A stretch of 63,111 bases of DNA from Paludibacteraceae bacterium (GTDB lineage: Bacteria > Bacteroidota > Bacteroidia > Bacteroidales > Paludibacteraceae). Position numbers and translations under genes: made by a program. The notes beneath the pieces were generated by a model. That model made no database searches and had not been told where the DNA came from. It was given only the letters and a program-made list of their open reading frames with translations. This document shows, one piece after another, positions 26,451 through 35,513 of this stretch; within the stretch, counting starts at the first letter, position 1; every line of letters starts with the position of its first letter. The stretch is taken from contig JAGBZD010000024.1 in NCBI GenBank assembly GCA_017628395.1, positions 1 through 63,111 on the forward strand, in the 5' to 3' direction.

Positions 26451-27293
26451 ATGAAAGGAGATAAATTACCACTGATAGATTGCCCTATCGACTACATCTT
26501 TGGTGAAGCAAGCGGAAAAGTGCTGAATGAATACGGTAGATTTCCCTGTCAAATACAATGCGCCGTATATGCTTTCATGAAAAAAGGAAGCGCACGAGCC
26601 ACACTCAACATCACGGAATACGAGTTCCACGAAAATGACTTCATCTATGTGAAACCTGGCAGTTTTTTCTTCGTACAAGAATGTAGCGAAGATGCACAAT
26701 TGAGCTATATCGTCTTCTCATCATCGTTCGTAGAGAAAAATGCATACGGCATGCGCCGACTATCACTTGCTACACGCAACTACCAACCCATAGTGAAATG
26801 TAACGAAGAACAAAAAGACATCATATTGCAATTCTCGGATGTGATGGAAAAAGCCATCAATAGCCAACCCGTAATGCTAACCTCTGACACTATGGTGCAC
26901 ATATTCAACCTCATTCAGCAGACTTTCTACGAAATGGACTCCTCCTCGGCAGTTGCCGCCTATCAGTCCACCGACAGAAAAACCGAAATCTATCACGAAT
27001 ACCGCAATATGGTGCTACAACACTATCGCGAATGGCATCAAGTAGCCTCCTATGCGGATGCCATGCACATCACTGTTCCGCACTTATGCTCTACCATCAA
27101 GGCCGCCAGCGGACACACCGCAGGAGACATCATTGTAGATGCTATACTCATGGAAGCCAAAGCACAGCTGAAAGTGACATCCATGCCAATAAAAGAAATT
27201 GCATTGCAACTTGGATTCGAAAATGTGGCGTTCTTCAATCGATTCTTCAAAAGCCATGTCGGACTGACACCGCGTTCCTATCGAATGGAATAA
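26451..27293 (+). CDS. AraC-family transcriptional regulator
   Basis: 280 residues from MKGDKLPLIDCP; the frame extends further upstream but would include the promoter. The N-terminal half looks like a cupin sensor domain (GSARATLNITEYEFHENDFIYVKPGSFFFV). The C-terminal ~100 residues are the double helix-turn-helix, with MPIKEIALQLGFENVAFFNRFFKSHVGLTPRSYR as second helix-turn-helix and signature. Ligand and targets are unknown; it stands alone between the tRNA and a convergent gene. Confidence 0.9.
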   Translation: MKGDKLPLIDCPIDYIFGEASGKVLNEYGRFPCQIQCAVYAFMKKGSARATLNITEYEFHENDFIYVKPGSFFFVQECSEDAQLSYIVFSSSFVEKNAYGMRRLSLATRNYQPIVKCNEEQKDIILQFSDVMEKAINSQPVMLTSDTMVHIFNLIQQTFYEMDSSSAVAAYQSTDRKTEIYHEYRNMVLQHYREWHQVASYADAMHITVPHLCSTIKAASGHTAGDIIVDAILMEAKAQLKVTSMPIKEIALQLGFENVAFFNRFFKSHVGLTPRSYRME

Positions 27294-27302
27294 ACCAACA
27301 GG

Positions 27303-29717
27303 CTACATACCCAAACTGAGACGGAAACGAAGGCCCCACCATGGTGCATACGGATTGCGGATATTCGTCAAACGGAACACACCATGCACCTCACCAATGC
27401 GCAGGATATTACCGATACCAACGCCAATCTCCACATGAGGCGTGGTAGGCGCAGATAATACTTTATATGAAGTGGGCGCATCGGTGGGAAGAGACGGAAT
27501 AGGCAATACCGACATGTGGTCCTCGTGCATATAACCATATGCCACCTTGAGCGTTACCAATTCGCGTAAACGCATATAGCGTACACCCGGAATAAGATTG
27601 AACAATACACCACGACCATCCCAATTGGCATGCAGCGATATATAGCGGTCGGCTGCATATTGATAGGTATTCATCAATGCAAAACGATAGAAGTCCATCG
27701 TATAAGACGGGTTGGCTGCGAAAATATGAAGCAATGGATAAGGCACCCTGCCGAAAATCATACCCGCCTGAACCAGATAATTCAACCTACCTGCCATGCC
27801 TAAATCTACATCATGGCGCACCAGCACTTGCAGATTACCATACATACGATAAGAAGACATATCCATCGTCTGATAGCTACCCAACTCCGCACCTACAAAA
27901 ATAACAGGCAAATGGTTGTAGATATGTCGGCGGTGGAAATAAGAGTCCACTTTGCGCTCATCAAAACTAATACGAGCTGTAGCACCAATCGTGTTGTACC
28001 TGAAAGATGGTTGCGCAGTATAATTAGCAGTAGGAACGCCATATCCCATACGACCCATCTTAGCATACGCTTGCGTCTCTAAATACTCATTCCAATCATC
28101 AAAAAAATGTATTCTCGTCTCTTGGCGACGAACCATAGTATTGTAATAATAGCGCGTATTGAAATGCAAACCGCGGAAAATCTCCGAAACCAGATGCAAA
28201 CGCGGGTTGAAAACACTATTCTCGCGTATGTTCTCTTGGAAATCGTCCATATCCGAATAAATATAATGATCGCCATAGCGCAACTGAAGCGTGTGCTGGC
28301 GTTTCGTAGGAAGCTGGATATTGATTTCTCCCATACCTTTCCAAGCCCTGTCTTTGGCGCCATAAGCAAGGTAGCCACCCAATGATGCATTCTTCCACAA
28401 CTGTTCTGTAGTGCGCAAAGGAAAAGCCATGCGCACTCCTTCTGCACTGTTGATACGGATTACCTCGTCAATCTTACCAATCTCAACCACTGTGCGCGTA
28501 GGAACATAGCCCGTCTGTATCATATACGCCAAGAACTTAGCCGTCTTGAATAGTGGTGTCTCGCTAAGGCTGTCCATTGCGTGGGCGATGGCTGCTGGAT
28601 GTGGGGCGTTGGGTGTTGGGTGTTGGGTGTCGGATATTGGGTATTGGATGTTGGGTATTGGTAATTGAGTGTTACGGGTGATAAGCAGGGTTGGGAAGAT
28701 ATGCGTCGTGTCGGTTTTAACGGCGAAATCCAGCAATAGTGAAAGGTCTTCTTTCATTAGCTGATTATTCGATGCAAAGGCTTGATGAATAGTGAGTTGT
28801 CGCAGGTAGTTGATACTGGTTTGTGCAGGTACGGAAGCATGAATACTGCGTAGCGCATAGGTGGCAGAGTCAATAGTCATCTCACCATTAAAAGTGGCAT
28901 AAAAGGGATTTTTAGTTCGGAAATGGACAATGTAGTGCTTCTCCTCTCCCGTTTGTACACTATCGGCAAGAAAATAATTATAGTATGTATTGCCCGATGA
29001 TGCCAGCGGACTAAGCAAAGAGATGGAAAGCATATTGACATGGTTGTCATAGAAATTGCAAGTCGATGGTAGTTGATTGAGCAATACATGATAGTCTGTC
29101 AGCGAAAATAATGTGGCTTGCTCCTCCACCTTTGTAGCCTCTTGTTTACGCCAATAGAGGGGGATGAGGTATGTGGAGTCGTTGGCTTGCAACATACCCG
29201 ATTGCAAACTTTTCCATAAGTTGCGTTGCAGGTGTTTGGATTGAATATCAGAAACATACAGCGCAGTTTGTGCGTAGATTTGTTCTGTATTAACGCTGCT
29301 TTTATTGGCTTCTCGGTGTCGGCGTACTTGCTCCATTAATGGCAAAGCAGGATTAGCTCCTGGATACACAAAAACATCGCTCAGACTACTGATTTTCTCC
29401 TTCAAGGCGACTTCAATGCCGACTTGTTGCCCTTGCTCTATCCGAAAACGCTGGTCTTGGTAGCCTACCGCAGAGACAACCATTGTCCGTTGTCGGTCAA
29501 TGCTTCCTCGCAGAAGAAACATACCTTCAGGATTGGTCATTGTGCCAAGAGTAGTACCCTGGAAATAAATGTTAACATTGGGTAGTGGCTCGCCAGTATA
29601 TGCATCATACACATCGCCAACAACAATGGTTTCCCTTATTTCTTCCCCATGGTTCATGGCCCATAGCCCAAAACTCATAGCCCATAGTCCAAACAATATG
29701 ATGGTCAGTCTTTTCAT
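27303..29717 (-). CDS. DUF5686-type outer-membrane protein with carboxypeptidase-regulatory-like domain
   Basis: 804 residues. A signal peptide with an internal tandem duplication (FGLWAMSFGLWAM) precedes a beta-sandwich domain (VVGDVYDAYTGEPLPNVNIYFQG...) typical of Bacteroidetes surface proteins, the VYPGANPALPLMEQVRRHREANK block of DUF5686, and a long C-terminal region of beta strands ending in RFRLSLGM, as in an outer-membrane barrel. The function of the family is unknown. Residues about 350-375 (NTQLPIPNIQYP...) come from a heptad array that is not expected in the family. It overlaps xerD by 4 bases. Confidence 0.85.
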   Translation of the reverse strand: MKRLTIILFGLWAMSFGLWAMNHGEEIRETIVVGDVYDAYTGEPLPNVNIYFQGTTLGTMTNPEGMFLLRGSIDRQRTMVVSAVGYQDQRFRIEQGQQVGIEVALKEKISSLSDVFVYPGANPALPLMEQVRRHREANKSSVNTEQIYAQTALYVSDIQSKHLQRNLWKSLQSGMLQANDSTYLIPLYWRKQEATKVEEQATLFSLTDYHVLLNQLPSTCNFYDNHVNMLSISLLSPLASSGNTYYNYFLADSVQTGEEKHYIVHFRTKNPFYATFNGEMTIDSATYALRSIHASVPAQTSINYLRQLTIHQAFASNNQLMKEDLSLLLDFAVKTDTTHIFPTLLITRNTQLPIPNIQYPISDTQHPTPNAPHPAAIAHAMDSLSETPLFKTAKFLAYMIQTGYVPTRTVVEIGKIDEVIRINSAEGVRMAFPLRTTEQLWKNASLGGYLAYGAKDRAWKGMGEINIQLPTKRQHTLQLRYGDHYIYSDMDDFQENIRENSVFNPRLHLVSEIFRGLHFNTRYYYNTMVRRQETRIHFFDDWNEYLETQAYAKMGRMGYGVPTANYTAQPSFRYNTIGATARISFDERKVDSYFHRRHIYNHLPVIFVGAELGSYQTMDMSSYRMYGNLQVLVRHDVDLGMAGRLNYLVQAGMIFGRVPYPLLHIFAANPSYTMDFYRFALMNTYQYAADRYISLHANWDGRGVLFNLIPGVRYMRLRELVTLKVAYGYMHEDHMSVLPIPSLPTDAPTSYKVLSAPTTPHVEIGVGIGNILRIGEVHGVFRLTNIRNPYAPWWGLRFRLSLGM
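28594..28670 (-). repeat. GGTGTTGG heptad array with G-quadruplex motif, inside the DUF5686 gene
   Basis: On the plus strand GTGTTGG/GTATTGG/ATGTTGG units repeat every 7 bases for about ten units. Bases 28603-28627 contain four runs of three or more G separated by 4-base loops, a canonical intramolecular G-quadruplex pattern, on the template strand of the gene. Confidence 0.85.
29657..29698 (-). repeat. Tandem duplication in the signal peptide coding region
   Basis: CCCATAGCCCAAAACTCATAG and CCCATAGTCCAAAC (plus strand) repeat with an ~18-21-base period and encode FGLWAM twice in the signal peptide of the DUF5686 protein. Confidence 0.7.
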
Positions 29718-30595
29718 TGATTCTCGGGGTGATATTTCAGTACGGCTTCGCGTAGGTCGTGGATATTAATGTGCGTATAAATTTCGGTAGTTACAATGGA
29801 CTCGTGTCCGAGTAGTTGCTGGATAATTCGCAGGTCAGCTCCATTTTGCAACAAGTGTGTAGCAAACGAGTGCCGCAAGGTGTGGGGCGAGATGTTTTTT
29901 CGAATGTCTGCCTCTTGTGCTAATCGCTTAACAATGGTGAAAATCATCGCACGCGTTAGTTGTCGCCCATAGTGATTGAGGAAAACAATGTCTGTGGCTT
30001 CGGGCTTAATGTCTAATCGGTTGCGGTCTTCTAACCAGTATCCCAACTGCTTGTCCGATTCGGGAGAAAGGGGAACTAAGCGCTGCTTATTCCCTTTTCC
30101 GATAATGCGCATGTAGCCATCTTGGCGGTAGATATTGCTTAGGCGGAGGTCGGTAAGTTCGCTCACACGCAAACCGCTGCCATAGAGCATCTCAATGATA
30201 GCGCGATTGCGATGCCCCTCTGGTTTGGACATGTCAATATGAGCTATCATAGCGTCAATCTCTTCCACAGTAAGAACTTCAGGAAGGCGTTTTTCAAGGC
30301 GAGGCATCTCTAATAATTCAGAGGGGTCTTGCTCAATGTAATGATGATAAAGCAGAAAACGATAGAAAGAGTGAACGCTGGATAAAAGACGAGCCTGCGT
30401 CTTGGCACTTTGGATATCCTTGAAAGTGTCAAATACAAAGGCTTGTAAATCATCAAAAGTGGCATGCACCACATCAATATGGTGCGCTTCCATATAACTC
30501 TGCAAGCGCTTGAAGTCCAGTTCGTAGGCTACAACAGAGTTACTACTCAAACCCCGTTCGAGTTTCAAATAGGTATGGTACTCGCGGTCAATCAT
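29714..30595 (-). CDS. xerD: Tyrosine recombinase XerD
   Basis: 293 residues. An N-terminal SAM-like domain (YLKLERGLSSNSVVAYELDFKRLQ) precedes the catalytic domain with GSGLRVSELTDL (first Arg), HTLRHSFATHLL (His-x-x-Arg) and LGHESIVTTEIYTH (His and nucleophilic Tyr). Xer recombinases resolve chromosome dimers at dif. It is probably the housekeeping enzyme rather than an integrase: no att sites or phage genes are nearby. It overlaps its neighbours by 4 bases on both sides. Confidence 0.9.
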   Translation of the reverse strand: MIDREYHTYLKLERGLSSNSVVAYELDFKRLQSYMEAHHIDVVHATFDDLQAFVFDTFKDIQSAKTQARLLSSVHSFYRFLLYHHYIEQDPSELLEMPRLEKRLPEVLTVEEIDAMIAHIDMSKPEGHRNRAIIEMLYGSGLRVSELTDLRLSNIYRQDGYMRIIGKGNKQRLVPLSPESDKQLGYWLEDRNRLDIKPEATDIVFLNHYGRQLTRAMIFTIVKRLAQEADIRKNISPHTLRHSFATHLLQNGADLRIIQQLLGHESIVTTEIYTHINIHDLREAVLKYHPENQ

Positions 30596-31131
30596 CGGTA
30601 GTGAGCAGATCCTTGATAGATAGCATGGTAACGGGTGGAGTCTTCGGTATAGAGCGAGATGTCCATGCGTATGTCCTCGTCCAGAGAGGTGAGAGTGAAC
30701 TCCCCAGCGGTGAAGCCAATGATACGCTGTATCTTGCTTTCCTCTATGTCCAGCATGTAGCAGCCAGTGATATTGCCACCCTCAAAGTATTGGTAAGGTA
30801 GGAATGTCTGCAACTCGGTCGTGGTGTCCATGCGATAGGTACCCTCGCGTAATGCACTGTCGGTCATGGACATGAAAATATCCGAGAAATATAGGTTCAC
30901 TCCAGAACCAGTGATGTGATATGCGGAGTCGAACGCCAGCCCTTCGCTTAGTAGGTCAATGGAGAATACCTGTCTATCCAATAGCGGGTAGTATTGTTTG
31001 TGCCATTGGAGGTCGGCTATCACATAGATGCTGTCATATTGAACGATGCTATCCACATCGGGCCTGTTGGACTGATAACGACATCCCGCCATCAATATTA
31101 ATAGTAGTAATAGTATATATTCTTTCTTCAT
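30592..31131 (-). CDS. Lipoprotein of unknown function (DUF4738-like)
   Basis: 179 residues with a lipoprotein signal (ILLLLLILMAGC, Cys17). The rest is beta-rich without recognisable catalytic motifs. DUF4738 is a tentative family match. The stop codon overlaps the xerD start (ATGA), so it is cotranscribed with xerD and the DUF5686 gene. Confidence 0.6.
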   Translation of the reverse strand: MKKEYILLLLLILMAGCRYQSNRPDVDSIVQYDSIYVIADLQWHKQYYPLLDRQVFSIDLLSEGLAFDSAYHITGSGVNLYFSDIFMSMTDSALREGTYRMDTTTELQTFLPYQYFEGGNITGCYMLDIEESKIQRIIGFTAGEFTLTSLDEDIRMDISLYTEDSTRYHAIYQGSAHYR

Positions 31132-31139
31132 ATCCTTGC

Positions 31140-31178
31140 CTTTACACTCTACACTTTACACTTTACACACTACACCCT
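31140..31178 (-). repeat. TTTACAC heptad array between the LolC/E gene and the lipoprotein gene
   Basis: TTTACACTC, TACACTT, TACACTT, TACACAC and TACACCC at about 7-base steps. It spans the LolC/E-type stop codon and ends near the lipoprotein start. Here the array reads in the opposite gene-relative orientation from the copies before the plus-strand genes. Confidence 0.7.
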
Positions 31179-32375
31179 CCTCGCTGGTATCCATGCAGCT
31201 ACGAAGCCCAAGGCAAGAACCACTATGGTTACGAGTAGTATGTCGCCTGTTTGTACCGAAACGGGGTAGGCAGAAAGTACATATTCGGTACCGTTACCCA
31301 GTTTGAGTATCCCCCAATGTTCTTGCACGAGGCAGACCACCAGTCCCGTGAATAGTCCTATGAGTGCACCTAAGGTAGAGATTATCCAACCCTCCATGAG
31401 GAAGATACGTCGTATCATCTGCTGGTTAGCTCCGAGGTGACCCAAGGTTTGTATATCTTTCTGCTTATCAATAATGAGCATGGATAGCGAACCGATAATG
31501 TTGAACGAGGCAATGAGCAGGATGAACACTAGTAGCAGAGTCGTCAGCAGTTTCTCCACCCGCAATATGCGGAAGAAGTCGGCTTGTTGCTCATAGCGAT
31601 TGAGCACCTTGTATCCTTCGCCGAGGAGTTGCTGTATCGCTTTCTCGGCTTGTCTGGGGGAGGTGTTCGGTGCTAACTGGAGGAGTAGTGCGCTGACTTC
31701 ATTCGCCTCGTAGTTGAGCAGGCGGCGTGTGAGATCAATGTCCACGAGCATTACCTCGTTGTCGTACTTCGTTTGTTGAACGGCAAACGTGCCCGCTATG
31801 AAGCACACTTCATTATTGAATGCTTGGTCGGGGCGTAGCATATTCACTTTAGCATGGCGCTTGGGAGCATAGAGTTGGAGTGGACTGATGAAACGCGCAC
31901 CAATGCCCATTTGCCATGCCAGTCCTTGTCCTAATACGGCGCGGTCGAAAGCACCGTCATAGACCTCATAATGCCCCTCGGTGATAATCTCCTCGATATG
32001 GGTGAGAGTGGCGAATACCGAGTCCACGCCGTAGAGGCGGACGGGCATCTGTTTGTCCTCAAACTGCAAGAGCGCTGTCTCCTCAATGCTCTGGCTCACC
32101 ATGGTCACTTCGGGCAGTAGGCGCAGGGCTTGGAACTTATCTCCTTCGTCGTGAAACGACTTGCCGCTAATGGCCTCAATGCGAATATCGGGGTTAAATT
32201 GTGAGAAGAGTTGCTCCACCATGACACCGAAGCCGTTCATGACGCTCATTACGCACACCATGGCGGCGGTCACCACACCTATCGCTGCGGCACTAATGCC
32301 AGAGATGATGTGGATGGCATTGTATTGCTTTTTTGCAAATAGATACCGCCACGCTATTTTGAGTTCGGCTTTCAC
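31170..32375 (-). CDS. LolC/LolE-type FtsX-like ABC permease
   Basis: 401 residues. An N-terminal helix (IHIISGISAAAIGVVTAAMVCVMSVMNGF), a large periplasmic domain and three C-terminal helices are the topology of the lipoprotein-releasing permeases LolC/E. It would extract lipoproteins from the inner membrane together with LolD, which is not in the window. The start is GTG at 32375, sharing 4 bases (GTGA) with the rbfA stop, which settles the start choice. Confidence 0.85.
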   Translation of the reverse strand: MKAELKIAWRYLFAKKQYNAIHIISGISAAAIGVVTAAMVCVMSVMNGFGVMVEQLFSQFNPDIRIEAISGKSFHDEGDKFQALRLLPEVTMVSQSIEETALLQFEDKQMPVRLYGVDSVFATLTHIEEIITEGHYEVYDGAFDRAVLGQGLAWQMGIGARFISPLQLYAPKRHAKVNMLRPDQAFNNEVCFIAGTFAVQQTKYDNEVMLVDIDLTRRLLNYEANEVSALLLQLAPNTSPRQAEKAIQQLLGEGYKVLNRYEQQADFFRILRVEKLLTTLLLVFILLIASFNIIGSLSMLIIDKQKDIQTLGHLGANQQMIRRIFLMEGWIISTLGALIGLFTGLVVCLVQEHWGILKLGNGTEYVLSAYPVSVQTGDILLVTIVVLALGFVAAWIPARRV

Positions 32376-32707
32376 TGCTTTAGCAACTCATCAATGCGTT
32401 CCATGCGGTCAATCGTCTCGTCCAAATGGAAGTGCAATTCGGGTATTACGCGTAGTTGGTGGCGCTCTAATCGCCCTAATTCGCCGCGAATTTTACCAGT
32501 GTCCTCTTGTACTTGTTGGATAGTGCTGGCTACTTTGTCTTGTGGGAAAACACTGAGGTAAATATGCGCAATGCTCAAGTCGGGGGAAATGCGTACTTCA
32601 CTAACAGAAATAAGCGTTCCGCGCATCGCGCGCGCGTACTTAAGAAATATGTCGCTTAAGTCCTTTTGGATAAGGCGTTCAATCTTTTGTTGTCTTGTTG
32701 ATTCCAT
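32372..32707 (-). CDS. rbfA: Ribosome-binding factor A
   Basis: 111 residues from MESTRQQKIERLIQKDLSDIF; an upstream ATG would add a repeat-encoded, non-conserved N-terminus (NHPPRALDNQQ) and is less likely. SVSEVRISPDLSIAHIYLSVFP is the KH-like core of RbfA, which helps mature the 5' end of 16S rRNA in the 30S subunit. Translation is coupled to the LolC/E-type gene. Confidence 0.92.
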   Translation of the reverse strand: MESTRQQKIERLIQKDLSDIFLKYARAMRGTLISVSEVRISPDLSIAHIYLSVFPQDKVASTIQQVQEDTGKIRGELGRLERHQLRVIPELHFHLDETIDRMERIDELLKQ

Positions 32708-32750
32708 AATCTTGTTTTGTTGATTATCCAGAGCCCGCGGAGGGTGGTTT

Positions 32751-32778
32751 CTGGCTTTTGGTGTCTGGTGTCCAGATT
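32751..32778 (-). repeat. TCTGGTGT heptad array in the rbfA leader
   Basis: CTGGCTT, TTGGTGT, CTGGTGT, CCAGATT on the plus strand. It resembles the array inside ileS at 5301-5334. Confidence 0.6.
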
Positions 32779-32814
32779 CCAAAATTTAAAATTGAACAGA
32801 TTTATACGCAATAA

Positions 32815-32868
32815 GGGAAAAGAATAGTTCTTTTCCCTATGCTGTTGCCTTAGGAAAAGCCCCTAAGG
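32815..32868 (-). terminator. Two hairpins after rpmH
   Basis: CCTTAGG (32848-32854) pairs with CCTAAGG (32862-32868), and GGGAAAAG (32815-32822) pairs with CTTTTCCC (32830-32837), 7-base loops each. The second has an A/T-rich stem and probably ends the rpmH transcript. Confidence 0.65.
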
Positions 32869-32883
32869 TAGTCTAATCGCTGA

Positions 32884-33042
32884 TTAGCGTTTGTGGCGAC
32901 CTTCGTCAGCTACAGTCAATTTCTTGCGACCGTGTGCGCGGCGAGCTGCCAATACGCGACGACCATTTGCAGTTGCCATGCGAGCGCGGAAACCATGTTT
33001 GTTGCGACGACGGCGTTGGCTTGGTTGGAATGTACGTTTCAT
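32884..33042 (-). CDS. rpmH: 50S ribosomal protein L34
   Basis: 52 residues, [20 protein letters not shown] through [13 protein letters not shown], all but the tail being the universal L34 sequence. This gene is short enough to be missed by a length filter. It has its own promoter 64 bases upstream and hairpins downstream, so it is a single-gene unit. Confidence 0.97.
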   Translation of the reverse strand: MKRTFQPSQRRRRNKHGFRARMATANGRRVLAARRAHGRKKLTVADEGRHKR

Positions 33043-33106
33043 TTTTTTATCCTATTTTATGCCCCATCTCGTGGGCTTGGTTAATAAATTCGTGCAAAAA
33101 AGCGTG

Positions 33107-33138
33107 CAAAGGTACGGCTTTTTTTTGAACTGACCAAA
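33107..33138 (-). promoter_or_regulatory. Promoter of rpmH
   Basis: Minus strand TTTG (33138-33135), 20 bases, TACCTTTG (33114-33107). The sequence around it (AATTTGGTCAGTTCAAA) is like the rpsF and amidase promoters. Confidence 0.85.
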
Positions 33139-33192
33139 TTTTTTTGAGAAAAAAGCACTTTTTTGTGAAATGTACACTTATTTTGCCTGTTA

Positions 33193-34272
33193 TTAGCGGA
33201 TTTTTATCTCTTCAATTGGCTGTCGTTTGTCTGTGTCAAGCGCAGCGAATTGAAACTTCACGCGTTTGAAATCAATGCTTCTGAGATCAATACAGCGAAT
33301 CGAGCTATCGTACATCGTGCGGTAATACAGGCGCTGGTTGCGTAGGTCGCTAGCGATAGTCACTTGTGTCGCACTTGGCATATTAGGCACCTCGCGTGGG
33401 TCAGTAAACTGTATACCGACGGGTATGTCGAAGTTGTTGAGTAAGTGAAATGCTTGTACCACAGTGGCATCTTCGTCCCCTAAGCGTGGAGCAGTGCTTT
33501 GGAAGAATGCGGCGCGAATGAAGCGAGAAGGTGGTGTCATATCGCCAGGCAACCCGTGTAGCCCGCTGCCCCCGCCAAAAGCGTTGAGGTTTAGCCTGCC
33601 TACTTGGCGGTGATTGATGGAGCCTGCGGAGAGATTGACATAGTTGTTGAGGTTCGTTAGGTGCCATGTAAATTCTGGAGAGTTGGTTAGTACACCCAGT
33701 GGATTTTCATATAAGTGAGCTCGTTGGTTGATAAACTCCAATACGACTTGTCTGCCAGAGGGCTCTGTAATGCGCCAGTGTACAGTGCTGGCGCGAGGGT
33801 CTGTGCTAATTACACGAATTTGAGAGAGTGCTGCTTGCAGTTCGTTGATGCTGGCGAAACTGCTAAGTATCCATGCTACTACTTGCATGTCACTCAACGA
33901 TTGGTCTTGTTTCGTTGTGTCGTATGGCTGGTACTCTCCATATTGTGGGAAATAGAATAACCCAGCACCGAGCCCCGTTTCATTGACACCTTCCATGATA
34001 AATGCGCTTTCTTCGACAGCGATACCTACATAGCCATACTTAGCGCTAAACTTTTTCCCATTCATTGTGCCGTCTGGGAGGAAAGATTGTTGTTCTTGTC
34101 CGCGTGGTACGACCACATACATACTGGTGAGAGGTGTGCTTGCCCATTCAATGGTGCGTGCAGTGACGGGATTGTTGTCCACGGTGTGGAGAGTAATGCC
34201 TGTGCAAGCGAATGCTCGCGATGAAAAGAAACTGCCTGCTAATAAGCATGCTAAAATAATTAATCGTTTCAT
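33193..34272 (-). CDS. Choloylglycine hydrolase / penicillin V acylase family enzyme
   Basis: 359 residues. A signal peptide ends at SSRAFA, leaving Cys23 as the new N-terminus (CTGITLHT), which is the Ntn-hydrolase nucleophile. ARTIEW, MEGVNETGLGAGLFYFPQYGEY and LTNSPEFTWHLTNLNNYVNL are further family blocks. Such periplasmic amidases cleave conjugated bile salts, penicillin V or acyl-homoserine lactones; the sequence does not tell which. It stands alone with a 220-base divergent gap to ddl. Confidence 0.88.
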   Translation of the reverse strand: MKRLIILACLLAGSFFSSRAFACTGITLHTVDNNPVTARTIEWASTPLTSMYVVVPRGQEQQSFLPDGTMNGKKFSAKYGYVGIAVEESAFIMEGVNETGLGAGLFYFPQYGEYQPYDTTKQDQSLSDMQVVAWILSSFASINELQAALSQIRVISTDPRASTVHWRITEPSGRQVVLEFINQRAHLYENPLGVLTNSPEFTWHLTNLNNYVNLSAGSINHRQVGRLNLNAFGGGSGLHGLPGDMTPPSRFIRAAFFQSTAPRLGDEDATVVQAFHLLNNFDIPVGIQFTDPREVPNMPSATQVTIASDLRNQRLYYRTMYDSSIRCIDLRSIDFKRVKFQFAALDTDKRQPIEEIKIR

Positions 34273-34435
34273 AGTTAGTGTTGTTTTAAGTTTATAGTTT
34301 TGTTGTTTATCGTCTCATGTCAAAAGGCGATACTGTCTTGTCGCAAAACCCATGCCAAAGATGTACTTGTTTATACGCAATGTTAAGGAAAATTTGCTTA
34401 AATCGTTGAATAGAGAGAATTTTTGCTCTATTTAC

Positions 34436-34466
34436 TTGTGTATGTGGATAATTTTTTGTAATTTTG
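34436..34466 (+). promoter_or_regulatory. Promoter of ddl
   Basis: TTG (34436-34438), 20 bases, TAATTTTG (34459-34466); ATG follows at 34493. Confidence 0.75.
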
Positions 34467-34492
34467 CGAGCAAAATTGAATGACAATAGAAA

Positions 34493-35482
34493 ATGAAACG
34501 AAAAATAGCCATTATCGCAGGAGGAGATAGTTCTGAATACGAGGTTTCGTTGCGTAGTGCAGCGGGCATAGAGTCTTTCCTCTCCGATCAAGAACAATAT
34601 ACTACCACCATTGTGTTGCTTCGTGGACAAGATTGGAAGGCCCGAGTTGGCGAAAACGATTGGGTAGCCATTGATAAAAACGACTTCTCCTATACACACC
34701 AAGGCGAGAAGCAGACCTTTGACTTTGCCTATATCACTATTCATGGTACGCCTGGCGAGAATGGAGTGCTGCAAGGATATCTTGACATGATTGGCTTGCC
34801 ATATTCATGCTGTGGTGTGCTGGCGGCAGCTATCACCTTTAATAAATATACATGCAACCACTACTTGAAGGGCTTTGGCGTGCGTGTGGCGGAAAGTATC
34901 TTACTCCGTAAATCCAATGTTCAATATTCGATAGCCGATATCTCCTCCAGAGTGGGATTGCCTTGTTTTATTAAGACGAATGTGGGTGGGTCGTCCTTTG
35001 GTGTAACTAAAGTGAAGACTATAGAAGAAGTGAAGCCCGCTATAGAGAAGGCTTTTGCCGAAGGTGATGAGGTTATTTGTGAGGCGTTTATGCGAGGTGT
35101 AGAAATAACCTGTGGTGCCTACAAGACCAAAAATCAAGCGGTGGCATTCCCTATCACCGAAGTCGTGACCAGCAATGAGTTCTTTGACTATGATGCCAAA
35201 TACAATGGGCAAGTTGATGAGATTACTCCTGCTCGTATACCTGATAAAGTGCGTGATGAAGTGCAAGCTCTGACACTGAAGATATATGATATATTAGGTT
35301 GTAAAGGAATTATTCGCGTGGATTATATTTTGACCGATGGATGGACTATCAACCTTCTTGAAGTAAATACCACTCCTGGCATGACTGCCACTTCGTTTAT
35401 CCCACAACAAGTGCGTGCCGCCGGGCTCAATATCGGAACAGTTCTCGGCGAAATTATTGAAGATACGCTAAACACCAAATAG
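34493..35482 (+). CDS. ddl: D-alanine--D-alanine ligase
   Basis: 329 residues, ATP-grasp enzyme making the D-Ala-D-Ala end of peptidoglycan precursors. IIAGGDSSEYEVSLRSA at the start, TIHGTPGENGVLQGYLDMIGLPYSCCG, PCFIKTNVGGSSFGV and INLLEVNTTPGMTATSFIPQQ are the substrate, ATP and metal blocks. Probably cotranscribed with the polyprenyl synthetase gene that follows. Confidence 0.96.
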   Translation: MKRKIAIIAGGDSSEYEVSLRSAAGIESFLSDQEQYTTTIVLLRGQDWKARVGENDWVAIDKNDFSYTHQGEKQTFDFAYITIHGTPGENGVLQGYLDMIGLPYSCCGVLAAAITFNKYTCNHYLKGFGVRVAESILLRKSNVQYSIADISSRVGLPCFIKTNVGGSSFGVTKVKTIEEVKPAIEKAFAEGDEVICEAFMRGVEITCGAYKTKNQAVAFPITEVVTSNEFFDYDAKYNGQVDEITPARIPDKVRDEVQALTLKIYDILGCKGIIRVDYILTDGWTINLLEVNTTPGMTATSFIPQQVRAAGLNIGTVLGEIIEDTLNTK

Positions 35483-35513
35483 TAGCGAAGTGTCCACTAA
35501 ACACCCAATAGAC

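Noticed and set aside
29714-30595. xerD as the integrase of a mobile element
   Set aside because: No attachment-site repeats, no tRNA boundary and no phage or plasmid genes nearby; it is embedded in an operon with 4-base overlaps on both sides.
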